The position numbers and the translations under genes were made by a program. The notes under the pieces were generated by a model. The model did no database searches and was not told the origin of the DNA. It saw only the letters and a program-made list of their open reading frames with translations. A stretch of 49,193 nucleotides of DNA, from the NCBI GenBank assembly GCA_947587085.1, contig CANPXX010000004.1, positions 1 to 49,193 on the forward strand, read 5' to 3'. Source of the DNA: an uncultured Clostridia bacterium. GTDB taxonomy: Bacteria; Bacillota; Clostridia; Christensenellales; Borkfalkiaceae. Numbering within the stretch: the stretch's first letter is position 1; every line of letters starts with the position of its first letter. Below are positions 8,081-16,897 of this stretch, piece by piece.

Positions 8081-11000
8081 ATGATGACGAGAACAGCGAA
8101 CAAACTCAGAAAGACGGCGATCTGCTGCGCGGCGGCGCTCATGGCGGGCACGCTGGTAGCGGCGGAGTGTCTGCCGATATGGGAGCGTCCCGCGGAGGCG
8201 GAGGCTTCTCCCGAACAGACGGTCACCCGCTATGAGGGGGAGATCTATAACGACCTCACCGCCAAGTACAACAGCGAAGTCGTGAAGGCGATTCCCGAGG
8301 AAATCGACCCCGCGTCGGAGATCTCGGTCATCGTCAAATCGACGGACGAGACGATGCTCTCCGCGTACGAGGCGCAGAGCGGGGTATCCCGCTTCACGAG
8401 CGTTGCGGAGTATGCGGGCTCCTCGGCGGGCAGACAGGTGGCGCGGAACGTGAAGAGCGCCAACTCCGCCGCGGCGAAGCGGTTGGAGGCTTCTGGCGTG
8501 AAATTCTCGTACGGAACCTCGTACGACACCGTGTTCGGCGGCTTCGAAGTGCTCGTCGCCGCGCGCGATTTCGACCGTCTCGCCGCCGCCCTCGACGGCA
8601 CGGACGCGAGCGCCATGGTCGGCGAGGTATGGGAACGCGAGGAGACCGTCGTCGTCGAGAACGACGTCAACGTGCACGAGACGGGCATCTTCGACAGCTC
8701 GGATTCCGAATACGACGGTTCGGGCACCCTCATCGCCGTGCTCGATACCGGTCTCGACTATACGCATACCGCCTTCGACGTGAACCGCTTCACGTCCGAT
8801 ACGCTCGCCCTCACCTATGAGGACGTGAACGCGAAGCTGCGTTCGCTCCGCGCGGCGCAGACGACGAGCGGGCTCACTGCGGGCGACGTGTTTATCAGCA
8901 ATAAAGTCCCGTACGGCTACGACTATGCCGACAAGGACAACGACGTTTATCCCCTGCAGGACGGGCACGGGACCCACGTCTCGGGCATCATCGCGGGCGT
9001 GGACGATGTGATAACGGGCGTTGCGCCCAACGCACAGCTCGCCTCCATGAAGGTGTTCTCGGACAGCGACGCGGGCGCGAGACAGTCTTGGATCCTCGCC
9101 GCGCTCGAGGACTGCGTCATGCTCGACGTGGACGTCATCAACATGTCCCTCGGCTCGGCGTGCGGGTACAGCGTCGAGGCGGACGAGGAACAGCAGGCGG
9201 TGTTCAACAGCCTCTTGGAGCACGGCATCAGTCTGGTCGCCGCCGCTTCCAACGACTACAACTCCACCTTCGGGTCGGAGAAGAACGGCAGCCTCGGGCT
9301 CACGACCAATCCCGACTCCGCGACCGTCGGCTCTCCCTCCACCTACTATTCGGCGCTCTCCGTCGCCTCCATCAGCGGCGTCAAGACGCCCTATCTCCTC
9401 TATGGGGACGAGATCATCTACTTCCACGAGTCCACCAATTCGGCGGCGGAGCCCAAGAACTTCGTCGAGGACCTTCTCCCCGACGGGGTGGAGGGGCAGA
9501 CGTATGAGTACGTCCGCATCCCCGGCGTGGGGCGCTCGGCGGACTACACCGATCTCGACGTAACGGGCAAGATCGCCCTCGTCAAGCGCGGCGTCACCAA
9601 CTTCGAGGACAAGGCGCGCATCGCGGCGAACAAGGGCGCCGCGGGCGTCATCATCTACAACAACGTCTCGGGCGACATCTCGATGAGCGTCGGCAGGGCG
9701 ACCATCGCGGTGTGCTCCATTTCGCAGGACGACGGCGAGCACCTCGCCGAACAGGCGAGCGGGAAGATCACGATCAGCCGCTCGCAGACGGCGGGTCCCT
9801 TCATGTCCGACTTCTCTTCGTGGGGGCCCACGCCCGATCTTCGTATCAAGCCCGAGATCACCGCGCACGGCGGCGACATCCTGTCGAGCGTTCCCGGGCA
9901 GGCGTACGACCGCATCTCGGGCACCTCGATGGCGTGCCCCAACCAGGCGGGCGTCACGGCGCTCGTCCGCCAATACGTGAAGGAGAAGTTCTCCCTCACG
10001 GCGGACGACGGGGAGACGCGCCGTCTCGTCACCGCGCTCGTCAACCGCATCATGATGAGCACGGCGGACATTGCCGACAACACCAACGGGCTTCCCTTCT
10101 CCGTGCGCAAGCAGGGCGCGGGGCTCGCCAACCTCAAAAAGGCGACTTCTTCGCCCGCCTACATCACCACCTACGACCGCGATACGGGCGCCGAGATGGA
10201 CAAGGCGAAGATCGAGCTGGGCGACGACCGCGATAAGACGGGCGTGTATCAGCTCAAATTCACCGTCAACAACGTGTTCGGCGGCGCGCTCTCCTACGAC
10301 GTGAGCGCCGTCGTGATGACGGAGGGCGTGAGCAAGACCAAGACGCATCAGGGCGCGACGACGGTCACGCAGGAAGGCTATCTCCTCTCCCCGGCGGTGG
10401 AGGTCACCTCCGTGGAGGGCGGTACGCAGGCGGGGAGCGTCGTCTCCGTGCCCGAGGGCGGCGCGGCAACGGTCACCCTCACCATCACGCTGAGCGACGA
10501 GGATAAGCGGTATCTGAACGACAGCTTCGCGAACGGCATGTATGTGGAGGGCTTCGTGAAGCTCGCGCCCACGAGCGGGACGGATGTCTCCCTCAACGTT
10601 CCCTATCTCGCCTTCTACGGCGATTGGACGCAGGCGCCCATCTTCGACCTCGACTATTTCGAGACCAATCCCGATGAGCTCGACGACGGGATCGACCCGC
10701 TCGACAAGACGATGCCCGACGCCTATGCGACGCGTCCCATCGGCGGCGTCAGCGGCGACCTCATCAGCTACCTCGGGTCCTACCTCTTCAAGCAAAATTC
10801 CTCCGACACGCAGGTCGCGGCGCAGAGGGAGCACATCGCGCTCTCCAACAGCACCAATGCGGTGAACAGCATCTATGCGGTGTACGCGGGGCTCCTCCGC
10901 GGCGCCAAGCGGGTGGAGATCTCCATCACCGACGCGACGACGGGCGAGCTCGTCTTTACGCACACCGAGCTCAACCAGCGCAAGTCGTACACCTATGGCG

Positions 11001-14000
11001 CGGACATCGCTCCGTCCACCATCGACGTGCATTTCAGCGCCGCCGATTACGACCTCAAAAACAATACGCAGTACCTCGTCAAGGTGGAGGCGTATCTCGA
11101 TTACGGCGACGGCGGCAAGGACGCCAACCTCCGCAACACCTTCGAGTTCCCCTTCGTGACGGACTTCCTGTCCCCCGTGGTCACCGATGTGGAGTTCTAC
11201 ACCGAGTACGACCGCGACGCGGAGAAGAATAGATTGTATGCGCGCGCATATGTGTACGACAACCACTATGCGATGGCGATGGACTTCGGGCAGGTCTACT
11301 ACGGACCTCTCTCCGACGGCACGACGGGCCCCGTCATGCACAGCTTCCTCGAATATCCCGTTCCCATCGTCTCCGAGTTCGGCGCCACGACGCCCGTCAC
11401 CGTCGAACTCACCGACTATGTGGACCGCCTCGCGGATTCCTATCATCCCGATACGTTCACGCTGATGGTGTACGACTATGCGCAAAACGTGGGCGCCTTC
11501 GAGATCCGGATTCCCGAGGACGTGAAGTATCTCTACTTCGACGAGACCGACCTCACGCTCAGCCCCAACGAGCTGCATACGGTGGGGGCGCACGTGTTCC
11601 CCGCGACGGAGTGGGCGGAGAGCCTCGAATACGTCTCCGACGATCCCTCCGTGGCGCGCGTCGTGGGCGGCAAGGTGCTCGCCGTGCAGGCGGGCGAGAC
11701 GACCATCACCGCGAGGAGCGCGGACGGCGAGGTGAGCGCGTCCTTCCATGTGAAGGTGCTCGCCGAGGGAGAAGAGGGGTATGTCCGCTACGATAAGCCC
11801 GTCGTCGAATACTTCCGTCTCGCCGGATACGAGGGCGTGAAGGTATTCTACTTCATCGACAACGACGACCGCGACATCGGCTTGGAGGGGTACGAGACCA
11901 AGTTCTCGCCCTCCGCCACGAGCTATAACCTCTCGATGTATCCCTCGGAGGCGGTACAGCTCGAATACGAACTGTCCGCATACTTCCCCGACAGCACGCG
12001 GGTGGAGTTCACGAGCGGCAACGAGAACATCGTCCGCGTGGACGAAAACGGGCTGGTCACGGCGGTAGCCGAGGGCACGGGCACCGTCTCGGTGCGCGTG
12101 CTCATGGACGACAAGTCCACGCTGTACGACCGCACGATCGTCATCACCGTCAAGAATCCCTACGTCACCAACGGTCCCTATCTCATGGGCTACTACGGCA
12201 ACGGCGGCGTGGTGGAGATTCCCGAGGACCTCGGCGTGACGCAGATCAGCCAATATGCGTTCTCCAACTACGACTATGTCCCCAAGGACGAGAACGACAT
12301 CATCGATGAAGAGGATCCCTATTACTCCAAGCCCGTGTATCTCGGCGAGGATACCATCACCGAGGTCGTGCTCCCCGAGGGCATCGAAGTCATCAACATG
12401 TACGCCTTTGCGGGGCTCACCTCCCTGACCAAGGTCACCCTTCCTTCCACCTGCAAGAACTTGGGGACCGCCGCCTTCTACGGCTGTACCTCCCTTCGCG
12501 AGGTGGTGGGATTGGAGCACGTCCAATTCATCAACGAGCGGGCGTTCAGCGGTCCCGCCGTACAGGCGCCGGGCGGCGGCGTGGTCTATGACGCGGCGCC
12601 CCTTCCCACCCCCGATTTCGGATCGGTGGTCAGCATCGGGAACTATGCCTTCCGCGGGTCGGGCGTCATGTCCGTCTCCCTCCCCGCAACGGCGCAGTCC
12701 ATCGGACTCTCCGCCTTCGCGGAGTGCCGCAACCTCTATGACGTGCGCATCGGCGCGTCGCGGGTGCGGCTCGGCGCGAACGCCTTCTATGGCGATTCCG
12801 CCCTGCAACAGATCTCGGTGAACGCCTACAACATCCCCGAGGGCGTGTTCCTCGGCTGTTCCGAACTCAAAACGGTGACGCTCGGACCGGACGTCATGAG
12901 CGTGGGCGCGCATGCCTTCTACGGCACCAAGGTGCAGAGCTTCCGCGTCTCCGCCAACAACACGGCGTTCAAGACGGGCGGCGACGGCGCCTACCTCCTC
13001 AGCGCGGACGGCGCCACGCTTGCCCTCGTCGCGCCCGCCTACTCTTCGTCCGCCTTCACTCTGAGCGGCGTCAACCACATCGGTGACAGCGCCTTCGCGA
13101 GCAACTCGACGATCACGCAGGTGACGATGCCCGACGTAAAGACGGTGGGCGAGTACGCCTTCTCGGGATGCGAACAGCTTCGGAGCGTCTCCTTCGGCGC
13201 CCTCGAAGAGATCGGTGAATCGGCGTTCGCCTATACCCGTCTCAGCGCGATGCCCGCCCTTGCGGACACCCTCAAAGTCATCCCCGCGCACGCCTTCGAA
13301 TACACCCTGCTCAAAGAGGTAACGCTCGGCGACGGGGTGACGGTGGAGGATTACGCCTTCGCGGGCTGTGTCCAGCTCATGAACGTGACGCTCGGCGAGA
13401 ATGTCACGGTGGGCGGATACGCCTTCGCGGCGCCCACGCGCCTGAGCACCCGCCAGATCACGACGGGCAGTTACAGCGGCGCGTACATCGTCACTTCGGT
13501 GGCGGATACCTCGCTCGTCGGCGTGACGATCGGGAGCGGCGCCCGCCTCGGCGCGTATGCCTTCGGCAACAACACCCGCCTCGCGTCCCTCACCCTCGGC
13601 GACGGCGCACAGGTCGGGAGCCGTGCCTTCTATAACTGCACCGCGCTTCCCGGGGTCGATCTGAGCAAGACGGTCTCCCTCGGCAACGGCGCGTTCGCCG
13701 GCGAACTCATCCCCGCGCTCTATATCGAGGACGGAGAGGTGATCGAGACGCTCGGCATCTACGGTTCACAGGCGCCGGGGCTCACTTCGGCGGACCTCAG
13801 CTCGGTCACCGCGCTCGGCGAAGGGGTGTTCTACGGCAACTTCTCCCTGCGCAACGTGACGCTCGGCGAAGCCATCGAAGAGATTCCCACCGATACGTTC
13901 TATCTCTGCCAATCGCTCACCTCGGTCGATCTCAGCAAGGTGCATGCGATCGGCGAATTCGCCTTCATGGGCACGGGGCTCTCCTCCGTCGATCTCTCGT

Positions 14001-15427
14001 CGGTGGACAATGTGGGGACGATGGCGTTCGCCGCCTCCTCCTACCTCGCCTCCGTCACCCTCAAAGAGGGGGCGTCCATCGGGGAGAACGCCTTCCGCGA
14101 CTGCGTCGTGCTCTCCTCGGCGGAGGGGATCGGCAAGACCGCGTCCATCGGGGCGAGCGCCTTCGAGGGGACGAGGCTCTCGGGCGCGCTCGACCTCAGC
14201 GGCGTGCGCTTCCTCGGCGACTTCGCCTTCCGCGGCACCCGCCTCACGGAGGTGACGCTCGGCGACGGGCTCGAGGATGTGGGCGATAATCCCTTCGCGG
14301 GGTGCCGCCTTCCCGCCTTCGTGCGCGTGGAGGACGAACTCTTCAACGGCATCAAAGTGGGCGAGACCGAGCTGGATACCTTCGACCTCGCGGGCAACGT
14401 CAAGGTCATCGGGGGCGTGCTGTACCGCGCGGTGCCCACCGGTCTGGAACTCATCACCTATCCCGCGGCGAGCGAAAACGCCAAGTTCTCGGTGCAGGAC
14501 GGGACCGTCCGTATCGGCGCGGAGGCGTTCGAAGAGGCGGACTCCCTTTCCATGATCGATATGCCCGTGAGCCTTCGCGCCATCGGCGACAAGGCGTTCT
14601 TCGGGTGCGACGGGCTGTCCATCGTCACGTTCAGAAGTCTGCACGCGCCCATCCTCGAAGAGCAGTACGACGAGGCGTACGCCGACGATTACGGCAACTG
14701 GCCCATCGGCTTCATCGGCACGCTCAGCTCGGGCGAGGAGGTGTACGGGCTCGGCATCTTCAAATTCGATATCTGGGGCGTCGATCAAACGGTGTTCTTC
14801 TACGGCGCCAACTTCAAGAATTATATCGGGCACGGCACGAGCGACATGGTGATGGTCGCGCCCAAGAACGGCGTAGGGTACGATTCCTATATCTATTCCT
14901 TCTACTTCCACTCCATTTTGGAGGGAGCTCCCGCGCCCGAGCAGGCGACGCTGGACGCCATCGCGGCGATCGACGCCCTGCCCGACACCGTCTCCCTCGA
15001 GGACGAGGCGCAGATCGCCGAGGCGCGCAGGTTGTATAACCTCATCGCCTCTCTCGAACAGCAGGCGCTCGTCACCAATTACAGCCGCCTCACCTCGGCG
15101 GAGAACCGCCTCGCCTTCCTCAAAGGGGAGGAGAAGCCGGCCGAACCCGAAGAGCCCGCGGAGGAGACCTCTCCCGAGCGCGTCTGGATCATCGTGCTCG
15201 CCGTCACGTCGGGCGTGCTTCTCGCCGCCGTCGCGGTGCTTGCGACCCTTCTCGCACTGAAGCGCCGCGCCCCGCATGCGCCCGAAGAGGGCGAAGAGAG
15301 CGAAGAGGGCGAAGCGCCCGAGGCGCAGGAGGGCGAAGTGACCGAGGCGCCCGAAGTTCCCGCGGAAGCCCCCGCACAGGCGGAGGAAGCGGGCGGGGAG
15401 ACGGAAGTCCCGCAGGAAAAGGAGTAA
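8081..15427 (+). CDS. Giant membrane-anchored subtilisin-like (S8) protease with BspA repeats
   Basis: 2448-residue predicted extracellular serine protease. An N-terminal hydrophobic stretch (about 12-28) acts as signal peptide. The S8 triad is complete: Asp222 in AVLDTGLDYTHTAFD, His296 in DGHGTHVSGIIAG, Ser616 in SGTSMACPNQAG, with the oxyanion Asn391 in AAASNDYNS. A PA-type insert (GKIALVKRGVTNFEDKA) lies between His and Ser, as in C5a-peptidase-like lactocepins. Fn3-like segments follow, then two Big_2-type Ig domains near 1160-1230 and 1285-1365, and BspA-type leucine-rich repeats from about 1370 to 2190. A single transmembrane helix (about 2368-2394) is followed by basic residues and a roughly 50-residue Glu-rich tail. 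No LPXTG is present. It is first in an operon with a peptide importer, so feeding on proteins is the likely role. ATG at 8084 is an alternative start. Confidence 0.92.
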   Translation: MMTRTANKLRKTAICCAAALMAGTLVAAECLPIWERPAEAEASPEQTVTRYEGEIYNDLTAKYNSEVVKAIPEEIDPASEISVIVKSTDETMLSAYEAQSGVSRFTSVAEYAGSSAGRQVARNVKSANSAAAKRLEASGVKFSYGTSYDTVFGGFEVLVAARDFDRLAAALDGTDASAMVGEVWEREETVVVENDVNVHETGIFDSSDSEYDGSGTLIAVLDTGLDYTHTAFDVNRFTSDTLALTYEDVNAKLRSLRAAQTTSGLTAGDVFISNKVPYGYDYADKDNDVYPLQDGHGTHVSGIIAGVDDVITGVAPNAQLASMKVFSDSDAGARQSWILAALEDCVMLDVDVINMSLGSACGYSVEADEEQQAVFNSLLEHGISLVAAASNDYNSTFGSEKNGSLGLTTNPDSATVGSPSTYYSALSVASISGVKTPYLLYGDEIIYFHESTNSAAEPKNFVEDLLPDGVEGQTYEYVRIPGVGRSADYTDLDVTGKIALVKRGVTNFEDKARIAANKGAAGVIIYNNVSGDISMSVGRATIAVCSISQDDGEHLAEQASGKITISRSQTAGPFMSDFSSWGPTPDLRIKPEITAHGGDILSSVPGQAYDRISGTSMACPNQAGVTALVRQYVKEKFSLTADDGETRRLVTALVNRIMMSTADIADNTNGLPFSVRKQGAGLANLKKATSSPAYITTYDRDTGAEMDKAKIELGDDRDKTGVYQLKFTVNNVFGGALSYDVSAVVMTEGVSKTKTHQGATTVTQEGYLLSPAVEVTSVEGGTQAGSVVSVPEGGAATVTLTITLSDEDKRYLNDSFANGMYVEGFVKLAPTSGTDVSLNVPYLAFYGDWTQAPIFDLDYFETNPDELDDGIDPLDKTMPDAYATRPIGGVSGDLISYLGSYLFKQNSSDTQVAAQREHIALSNSTNAVNSIYAVYAGLLRGAKRVEISITDATTGELVFTHTELNQRKSYTYGADIAPSTIDVHFSAADYDLKNNTQYLVKVEAYLDYGDGGKDANLRNTFEFPFVTDFLSPVVTDVEFYTEYDRDAEKNRLYARAYVYDNHYAMAMDFGQVYYGPLSDGTTGPVMHSFLEYPVPIVSEFGATTPVTVELTDYVDRLADSYHPDTFTLMVYDYAQNVGAFEIRIPEDVKYLYFDETDLTLSPNELHTVGAHVFPATEWAESLEYVSDDPSVARVVGGKVLAVQAGETTITARSADGEVSASFHVKVLAEGEEGYVRYDKPVVEYFRLAGYEGVKVFYFIDNDDRDIGLEGYETKFSPSATSYNLSMYPSEAVQLEYELSAYFPDSTRVEFTSGNENIVRVDENGLVTAVAEGTGTVSVRVLMDDKSTLYDRTIVITVKNPYVTNGPYLMGYYGNGGVVEIPEDLGVTQISQYAFSNYDYVPKDENDIIDEEDPYYSKPVYLGEDTITEVVLPEGIEVINMYAFAGLTSLTKVTLPSTCKNLGTAAFYGCTSLREVVGLEHVQFINERAFSGPAVQAPGGGVVYDAAPLPTPDFGSVVSIGNYAFRGSGVMSVSLPATAQSIGLSAFAECRNLYDVRIGASRVRLGANAFYGDSALQQISVNAYNIPEGVFLGCSELKTVTLGPDVMSVGAHAFYGTKVQSFRVSANNTAFKTGGDGAYLLSADGATLALVAPAYSSSAFTLSGVNHIGDSAFASNSTITQVTMPDVKTVGEYAFSGCEQLRSVSFGALEEIGESAFAYTRLSAMPALADTLKVIPAHAFEYTLLKEVTLGDGVTVEDYAFAGCVQLMNVTLGENVTVGGYAFAAPTRLSTRQITTGSYSGAYIVTSVADTSLVGVTIGSGARLGAYAFGNNTRLASLTLGDGAQVGSRAFYNCTALPGVDLSKTVSLGNGAFAGELIPALYIEDGEVIETLGIYGSQAPGLTSADLSSVTALGEGVFYGNFSLRNVTLGEAIEEIPTDTFYLCQSLTSVDLSKVHAIGEFAFMGTGLSSVDLSSVDNVGTMAFAASSYLASVTLKEGASIGENAFRDCVVLSSAEGIGKTASIGASAFEGTRLSGALDLSGVRFLGDFAFRGTRLTEVTLGDGLEDVGDNPFAGCRLPAFVRVEDELFNGIKVGETELDTFDLAGNVKVIGGVLYRAVPTGLELITYPAASENAKFSVQDGTVRIGAEAFEEADSLSMIDMPVSLRAIGDKAFFGCDGLSIVTFRSLHAPILEEQYDEAYADDYGNWPIGFIGTLSSGEEVYGLGIFKFDIWGVDQTVFFYGANFKNYIGHGTSDMVMVAPKNGVGYDSYIYSFYFHSILEGAPAPEQATLDAIAAIDALPDTVSLEDEAQIAEARRLYNLIASLEQQALVTNYSRLTSAENRLAFLKGEEKPAEPEEPAEETSPERVWIIVLAVTSGVLLAAVAVLATLLALKRRAPHAPEEGEESEEGEAPEAQEGEVTEAPEVPAEAPAQAEEAGGETEVPQEKE

Positions 15428-15436
15428 GGCAAACGC

Positions 15437-16870
15437 ATGAAAAAGAGGACCAAGCTCATCATCGGATTGGCATGCGCGCTGGGCGCGACGCTCGCGCTCG
15501 CGGGCTGTACCATCGCTGAAGCCCCCTACGATTCGCTCGCCAAGGAGGGCGCCAACGTACAGATCGTGTACGACCGCAACGGCGGCGTGTTCGCCGCGCT
15601 CGACAATTTCGATCTCGTGGACGTCTATAAGGGAGAGGACGTGGAGCGGGGGGTCCGCCTCCTCGCGCCCGGGGACTCCCGCCGCGGCACCATGGAGGCG
15701 CAGCGCACCTCCATTTCGCGGAGCGGGTACTTCTTCGCGGGCTGGTACCGCGTCCGCACGCCGCTCACGGACGGCGCGGGCAACGCCCTCGACGAGGACG
15801 GCGCGCCGTGCTCGCAGACGGGCAAGGCGCAGGCATACACATACGGCGGCAGATGGGATTTCGACGCCGAGCGGTGCGGCATGGACGACGTGACGCCCAT
15901 CGAGGGGGAGAAGGACCGTTACAGCCTCACGCTGTATGCGGCATGGATTCCCAACTTCACCTATTCTTTCTATTGCGAAACGGAGGACGGATGGCAGGAG
16001 TATGCCACGGTGGAGATCAATCCCTCCGTCACCGAGTCCATCGACGTGCCCGTCTGGGACGACAATTCGGGAAGGCTCAACTATTCTCTGTTCCCCACGC
16101 GGGAGGGATATACCTTCGAGAAGGTGTTCGCGGATCCGCAGAAGGCGACCGAGCTCACCTCCGCCATCCCCCACACGGGCGAGGTGGACTATGCTACGGG
16201 GACGGGAGTGGGACGGGACGTCCCGCTCTACACGACGTGGCGCGCGGGCAATTGGTACAAGGTCTCCAAGGCGCAACAGCTCATCAACAACGCGAGCAGT
16301 ACGGGGAGCTATGAACTGTTGGGCGACCTCGATTTCGAGGGACTTTCGTGGCCCTTCTCGGGCATGCAGTTCGGCGGGACCATCGAGGGCAACGGGCATG
16401 TGGTGCAGAACGTGACCGCCCGTCAGACCTCCTCCGACCAGCGGCAGTACGGCGGTCTGTTCGGGAGGATCCTCGCGGGGGCGAAGCTCACCGACGTCTC
16501 CTTCGAGAACGTCTCCTTCACGCTCTCGGCGGGGACCAACCGCACGGAGGGCTCCTACGGGCTGTTTGCGGGCGAGTTCTCCGAACAGGCGACCGTCGAA
16601 GGAGTCACCGTCACGGGAAATTTCTATGTGGGCAACGTGTTCGAAAACTACCGCGGCGCGGACAGTGCGTACATCGACGGCTATTCGGTGGGCGTCATCA
16701 GCGGCAATCTCTGGGACGGAGGCATCTCCGCCGAAGAGATCTCGGTGGAGGCGATCGAAGTGGACTATAAGTACGATATCTATGGCAACGCAGTCAAGGG
16801 CTATACCCGCGCGGTCAGCGTGGAGGCGGACGGATCGGTGCGCATCTCGGCGATCGATCCCGAGGCATAA
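15437..16870 (+). CDS. Lipoprotein with InlB-type repeat, function unknown
   Basis: 477-residue lipoprotein starting 9 nt after the protease stop. Signal peptide MKKRTKLIIGLACALG leads to a LALAGC lipobox. The mature part begins with a Listeria-Bacteroides (InlB B-repeat-like) segment, VQIVYDRNGGVF to SGYFFAGWYRV, with a second related segment near 180-260 (ATVEINPSVTES...REGYTFEKVF). From about residue 275, SKAQQLINNA and GGTIEGNGHVVQNVTA with GGLFGRIL resemble GLUG or right-handed beta-helix repeats. Such modules are common in surface proteins that bind ligands. Its place between the protease and the binding protein suggests a role in substrate capture at the cell surface, which is inference. 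Confidence 0.75.
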   Translation: MKKRTKLIIGLACALGATLALAGCTIAEAPYDSLAKEGANVQIVYDRNGGVFAALDNFDLVDVYKGEDVERGVRLLAPGDSRRGTMEAQRTSISRSGYFFAGWYRVRTPLTDGAGNALDEDGAPCSQTGKAQAYTYGGRWDFDAERCGMDDVTPIEGEKDRYSLTLYAAWIPNFTYSFYCETEDGWQEYATVEINPSVTESIDVPVWDDNSGRLNYSLFPTREGYTFEKVFADPQKATELTSAIPHTGEVDYATGTGVGRDVPLYTTWRAGNWYKVSKAQQLINNASSTGSYELLGDLDFEGLSWPFSGMQFGGTIEGNGHVVQNVTARQTSSDQRQYGGLFGRILAGAKLTDVSFENVSFTLSAGTNRTEGSYGLFAGEFSEQATVEGVTVTGNFYVGNVFENYRGADSAYIDGYSVGVISGNLWDGGISAEEISVEAIEVDYKYDIYGNAVKGYTRAVSVEADGSVRISAIDPEA

Positions 16871-16897
16871 ACGGAAAAACAAAACGGAGGTTATCAT

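Noticed and set aside
7943-13291. 1782-codon open frame on the minus strand
   Set aside because: It lies antisense to the S8 protease, whose triad and domains are clear. Long opposite-strand frames are expected in GC-rich genes; its translation is Arg/His/Asp-rich without any known motif.
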